In this document: one piece after another, positions 59,805 to 64,000 of the stretch
Layout: the number at the start of each line of letters is the position of its first letter
Numbering within the stretch: position 1 is the first letter of the stretch
Source: Ustilaginoidea virens
Lineage: Eukaryota; Ascomycota; Sordariomycetes; Hypocreales; Clavicipitaceae
NCBI RefSeq assembly: GCF_000687475.1
Contig: NC_057322.1
Location: 2,348,560-2,412,559 of the forward strand
Direction of reading: 5' to 3'
DNA length: 64,000 bases
The notes under the pieces: generated by a model
What the model was told of the DNA's origin: nothing
The model's input: only the letters and a program-made list of their open reading frames with translations
The model's database searches: none
Translations under genes and position numbers: made by a program

Positions 59805-61416
59805 ACCTAGGTACCTCTACGGCACTATCCTACTTTACGGGGTTCAGGCCTTTATAGCGCGTAGCACTAATAAGGGCTCTAAAAAGCAAGCAGCATTAGA
59901 TGCCTTCCTCAACCCGAAGACAGGCCTATACGTTTTTATTACCAACATATCGATCATAGGCACCGGCATCAACCTACAGCAATAATACTGCAAAGGCATC
60001 TTCGTCAATTTCCACTCGAACGTATAGATCATCTAGCAGACGCAAGCCAGGCTATATCGAATAAGACAGCTTTAGTATATTATTTAGCATATCATTAAGG
60101 TCGTAGACTTATACTAAGACTATATAGAGCACAGTATACTTAAACGATAGACTATACAGCTCTAGGCCGATATAAAAGTACCATCTTAGGCAGACGGTAT
60201 TATCAAGGAAACCTTAGTATATAAACTGTAGAGGCAGTATTTCGATCATTCCTTCAATAGAATAGCATAGCAGATTATTAAGGACACCTCGCAGAAGGAG
60301 TTTAAGCCAAATGCCAAGTCTATACGCAAATTAGGTTACATACTTTCGTGCCTTACGAAGCTCATCTACACCATCCCTCCCAAGGATACTAAAAAGACGA
60401 CATTTTTTAATAATAATATGTATGATATTTTAACATCTATATATGCCATCTATCGGTCAAATACATACGATATACCTACCGTCTGAAGGTGGTATATAAT
60501 ATCTATAGAGGAGATATCGCCCATTATATGGGAGGAGGCGAAGAAAGCCTAGCGCGCGGCCAAATCTCGCAGCAAAAGCGAAAAACAAACGCAAATCCTA
60601 CACAGGTTACATAAGCATAGCAAGGAACTATCGGCAGGGCAGGTAGATAAGGTAGAGAGTAAGTATCAAGATATGCCGATTAATAGCGGGGAAGGAGAGA
60701 ATAGGGACCTAAACGAGTAATTAGCAGCTTATTATTTTTTCTTTTACTACGTTTTGCTTTATACCAGACAGTTATTATATATAGGCAAGTCTAAATAGAC
60801 AGAGATGAATTCATATATATACTACACAAAGATTCCCTCTAAATATATAGTCAAGTTAACTAAATGAAAGTAAGCTTATATATATATACTACTATAGCTA
60901 GCATACTTAGGCAGCCCTAACTATACTAGTGTCTAGTACCTCTATACTAATATATGTGGGAAACCTAAGGACCGGGGGAAAAACCTATATACGGTCGTAT
61001 GGCTGTTAGTGCCCTATAAGGGGTACGATGTGATATGAAGGAGGCTTGATTAAGCTAAGCTAGGATATATAATAGTAGAGTGCCTATATAGGTAAGGTCA
61101 TATAACATGCCCCTACTGGTCCGTAAGGGCTTAGTGTTATTGCGTGGAAATTTATTGCCCTACTGCTGATATCGTCAGGCTACTGGGCTAGGAGTATATA
61201 GGTAATAACGCAGATGCCGTAAGGATAAGGCTTATTGCCCCGATTTATTCAATTATTAGGGCTCAGAAGTACGGTTATTGTTTTGGTGGGGCTTTAGGGC
61301 AGTCGCGGTGCCGTGGTCAGGCGCGTGCGTATTATTATTTCCGAAAAGGGTGGGTTAAAGCCGACTGCGTGATGCCATATGCGTGTGTGAATTAGGGTGC
61401 CTCTTATAGGGTATAA

Positions 61417-61576
61417 AAACTTCTTCTCTTTCCCACCTGCCTTTATTTTCCTTTTTTTCTTCTCTTCTTCCCTTAAGTTAACCTTCCTTTTTCTCTCATA
61501 AAATCGTATAATAGTTCCTTAACCCAGTATGCTGCCGCTTATATCCTATCTTTTAACTTACCTTTTTCTTATCGCG
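61417..61576 (+). promoter_or_regulatory. C/T-rich leader of gene 6 (copy B)
   Basis: Pyrimidine-rich stretch matching copy A, directly upstream of ATG 61577. Confidence 0.45.
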
Positions 61577-63034
61577 ATGCCTCGTATACTACCGACTACA
61601 CTTAAGTTAGGTCCAGGGGCTACGCGCTTTTAGCCATATTGCGGTTATATGCAGTACGGTGACCCTACGGTACAGTATTATAATCAACAAGGTAAGGTGC
61701 CTTTAATCAGTATTGCAGTAGCGTGCTGACCTCGATAGGTCCTAGCGGAATATATTTTAATTATGCCTCGCTACATCGTCTTTATGTGCCAGTAGGTATC
61801 CTATCTATTATAATGCGTTTTCCTATTAATATTTTATTAGCTAGAGCGAACCCCCCGGAACCGTAAGGCTATCGAGCGGTATATGGCTTTACAGACGGCT
61901 TTTATATCTAGGGAAAAAGTAAGTAGTTTAATTCCATTTTATTAGCCTTACTGACCTTAGTAGGTCGGTCCAGAAGAGTGGTCAGACGCCTAAAAGGCGG
62001 CTTGCCGCGCTATAAAGCTAACGGATTCTCCCACACATCCTACTACTGCCGCTACCTCATCGGGGTCTTTTGCCTCTATTCCATTAGTACCTATCCCTCT
62101 TAACCGCAAGTTTTTAGATCTCTTTAGGCGCGGTATTATAGCTCTTAAGGGCATTCAGGCCCGGTTAGATAGCGCTTTCCCTGCTAGCCTATCTCTCTCT
62201 ACTGCGGTAGAGACTATTGACCTTTAGAACGCCGCCGACCCTTCGCCTTCCCCTACAAATCAAAAGAGGGCAAAGGTTACGAAAATTTTATCTAATATAT
62301 ATACCGCAAGGGATAGTAAAAAGCCGGAAAAGGCTGCTGCGGATACTAGTATACAGACTCACAGTACCTAGACTTCTCCTAGGCAGAAGAGGGGCTCTAG
62401 CACCAGTCCTACTACGACTCCTCTCTCGAAGAAAAAGAATACTATAACCCCATCTCGATATTTAAAACCGCAGGGAGGCCGCTCTACCGCCACTACTCCG
62501 GGAACGCCCCAAGTTATCCAGAATAATAAGCTTATATATTTTCTTTAGAAAACAATAAAGTTTTGGGAATTAAAGTATAGAACCTTAAGAATTAGAGATA
62601 GTATAGGGATTAATAGGTAAACTAGTGATAACTAGATAGCTAATAAATATGCCTTTTTTAATATTTATATAATATTGGAATCGCAATTGCCCTTTTAGTT
62701 AGGTATTGCGACTAATATGCCGTTGCATGCGCTATGCATATGATATATTTGCCGCCGTATATATAGTAGACCTGCTTTTCCTTACGCCTTAATTAGGCGT
62801 ATAGGCGGCCTATAGAGCCGTATTACTACCTATAATTACAGTATATGCATAAAAGACTATATTATCAGGGAAAGCAGAGCTTTGCCTAAGATTTGCGAAG
62901 AAATCGGAAGGCAAGGCAGGAAGGGCGTAGCTCTTTCCCGCTTTCCCTCTTTAAAATACAATAAAGCCGTCCTATAGAGATATTTTTTCAAATCATCCGG
63001 GGATTAGACGAAAAAAGCGGGTAAAGTACTATAA
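61577..63034 (+). pseudogene. Unidentified four-exon gene 6 (copy B, about 437 residues)
   Basis: ATG 61577. Introns 61692-61745 (GTAAGG...GCTGAC...AG), 61796-61840 (GTATCC...AG) and 61919-61963 (GTAAGT...ACTGAC...AG) are 45-54 bp long. Exon phases (1, 0, 0) close exactly to TAA 63032-63034. The protein begins MPRILPTTLKLGPG. The central part is Ser/Thr/Pro/Lys-rich and basic (KKPEKAAAD, PLSKKKNTITPS), consistent with a disordered nuclear region. The C-terminal 150 residues are Arg/Tyr-rich (YICRRIYSRPAFPYALIRR). A related fragment lies at 43635-43700. No family is recognised. The consistent splice model makes a real gene likely. Confidence 0.7.
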
Positions 63035-63059
63035 TATTGTACTTCTACTAGCCTTAGTA

Positions 63060-63600
63060 TTAAAGAATATATATCTACAAAAAAAGGCGGTGAGATTCTG
63101 CTATATAAAAAGCGGTAAAGAGACTGATTCTGCCATTAAAGTACTGCGATATTTTGTTCTACTAAAAAATAGTGCTGAATACCATATAGAAAGAAGGTAG
63201 TATAAAGGCGGTAAAAAGGGTAGTAAAAACGACAGTAAAATAAAATAGTAAAAAAGGCAGGGCAAAGGCGGTAAAATACGGCAGTAAAAGATGGTAAAAT
63301 AAGGCAGTAAAAAGGCAGTAAAATAAGGCAGTAAAAATATAGTAAAATAAGATTATAAAAATAGCATAAAAAAGGCGGTAAAAAAAGGCAGTAAAAAGCG
63401 GTGAAGTAAGATAGTAAAAAGGCGGTAAAATACAGCAGTAAAAGATGGTAAAATAAGGCAGTAAAAAAGCAGTAAAAGGCGGTAAAATAAGGCAGTAAAA
63501 AAGGCAGTAAAAAAAACAGTAAAAAGGCGGTAAAGGTAAAATAAGGTAGTAAAAAAAGCAGTAAAAAGAGTAGTAAAAAAAGGCAGCAAATAAGCAGTAG
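63060..63600. repeat. Purine-strand minisatellite (copy B)
   Basis: Same array as 26160-26900 but shorter by roughly two of the higher-order blocks. It is followed by about 250 bp of shared unique sequence and then the telomere. Confidence 0.9.
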
Positions 63601-63895
63601 CTAAACCGGACTAATATTTACCCGCCTGGCTACTCTGCTTTCCCTATGCCTTTAATACTAAAGAATTTAGTAGCACCCTAATATAATTCTTTCTATAGGT
63701 TTTACTAAGGGGTATTTAGTTATATATAAGGTTACGCGCGTAGTATTATATACCGTAAGGTTACTAATTAAAGATATAATTACTTTTTTAATTATAATTT
63801 AACTAACTAAAAGGGAAGATAGGAAGCAAAAGAGGAATTATATAATATAGCCTTTTTATATATATACTATTATTATATATATTAGTATAATTAGG
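63601..63895. other. Right end of duplicated unit, copy B, and telomere junction
   Basis: Matches copy A to about 63842. It then continues AATATAGCC followed by about 45 bp of T/A-rich sequence to the telomere. The stretch 63812-63852 resembles 1541-1585 and 37690-37735. Confidence 0.8.
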
Positions 63896-64000
63896 CCGGT
63901 AGGGTAGGGTAGGGTTAGGGTTAGTAGGGTAGGGTAGGGTTAGGGTAGGGTTAGGGTAGGGTTAGGGTTAGGGTTAGGGTTAGGGTTAGGGTTAGGGTTA
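63896..64000 (+). repeat. Telomere (TTAGGG)n
   Basis: The proximal half mixes TAGGG 5-mers with TTAGGG. The distal 40 bases are perfect TTAGGG. The G-rich strand runs 5' to 3' toward the window end, as expected for a right chromosome end. Confidence 0.98.

Larger units (their letters stand above)
54601..61416 (+). pseudogene. SNF2-family helicase-like ATPase gene (copy B)
   Basis: ATG 54601. Exons 54601-55546, 55653-57628 and 57898-61416 keep phase exactly and give 2,146 residues. Residues 1-320 are Gln/Glu-rich. An Asn/Asp-rich linker lies near 56500-56620. Walker A is NIGLGKTKIAL (Lys about residue 876). The motif II position at about 1172 reads NKAY. A Lys/Glu-rich insert follows motif I (about 58070-58130). 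Motif VI is ARLYRIRQ (about residue 1695). A C-terminal extension of about 230 residues after TAA 60718 is coding, because copy A has CAA there; it contains Cys pairs (CPYW, CYCVEIYC). Helicases of the RecQ type are known at fungal chromosome ends; this one is SNF2-like instead. It could have acted in element spread or chromatin opening, which is inference. Confidence 0.88.
35991..63850. repeat. Subtelomeric segmental duplication, copy B (telomere-adjacent)
   Basis: Direct repeat of copy A. It may begin left of 35991, since copy A is cut by the window edge. It ends about 45 bp before the telomeric tract. It preserves more CpA/TpG than A across the giant gene and the 475-codon gene, so it is the better template for reading the proteins. 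In a few places A is better preserved, for example the helicase codon CAA at 23791 against TAA at 60718. Confidence 0.97.

Noticed and set aside
1..64000. Alternative genetic code reading TAA/TAG as Gln
   Set aside because: The same codon is CAA/CAG in one copy and TAA/TAG in the other. TGG is also converted, and ATG starts become ATA. Mutation explains this better than a changed code.
1..64000. tRNA or rRNA genes
   Set aside because: No A-box/B-box pair, cloverleaf or rRNA core sequence was recognised on either strand.

Overview
The window looks like the right end of a chromosome of a filamentous ascomycete. It finishes in about 100 bp of TTAGGG telomere repeats. Gene starts follow pyrimidine-rich tracts, and introns are short with CTGAC/CTAAC-type branch points. 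The whole window is saturated with TpA and depleted of CpA/TpG, the signature of repeat-induced point mutation (RIP). Nearly every Gln (CAA/CAG) and Trp (TGG) codon of the recognisable genes has become TAA or TAG, so no large gene is intact. The species cannot be named from the sequence.

Layout: a subtelomeric segment of more than 27 kb is present twice in direct orientation. Copy A is 1-27150, cut off on the left by the window edge. Copy B is at least 35991-63850 and abuts the telomere. The copies are collinear. They differ mainly by C/T and G/A transitions and by copy number of internal tandem repeats. Each copy carries, in order: a BRCT-like gene end; a 161-bp tandem repeat; two unidentified genes; a small Cys-rich gene; a minus-strand unidentified gene; a giant reading frame (2,485 codons in B, 2,189 in A) with 32-residue repeats and Asp-rich repeats; a 475-codon unidentified gene; a three-exon SNF2-family helicase of about 2,146 codons; a four-exon gene of about 437 codons; and a purine-strand minisatellite. 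Comparing the copies recovers start codons and splice phases, because the same codon is often lost in only one copy.

Between the copies (27151-35990) lie AT-rich degraded DNA, 50-bp, 237-bp, 57-bp and 41-bp tandem arrays, pyrimidine-rich tracts, and a 3-kb scrambled patch. The patch holds at least six fragments of the C-terminal end of an Argonaute PIWI domain, plus an N-terminal fragment of the histone acetyltransferase Hat1.

A palindrome, ancestral form GGACCTGCAGGTCC, is scattered about fifty times through the window. It occurs in intergenic DNA, in the 41-bp arrays and inside the helicase introns. By layout the unit resembles a fungal counterpart of yeast Y' elements (a helicase-bearing subtelomeric repeat next to the telomere), but far larger. 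How its proteins cooperate cannot be told from the sequence; a helicase plus large unidentified proteins would suit an element that spreads between chromosome ends, which is inference.
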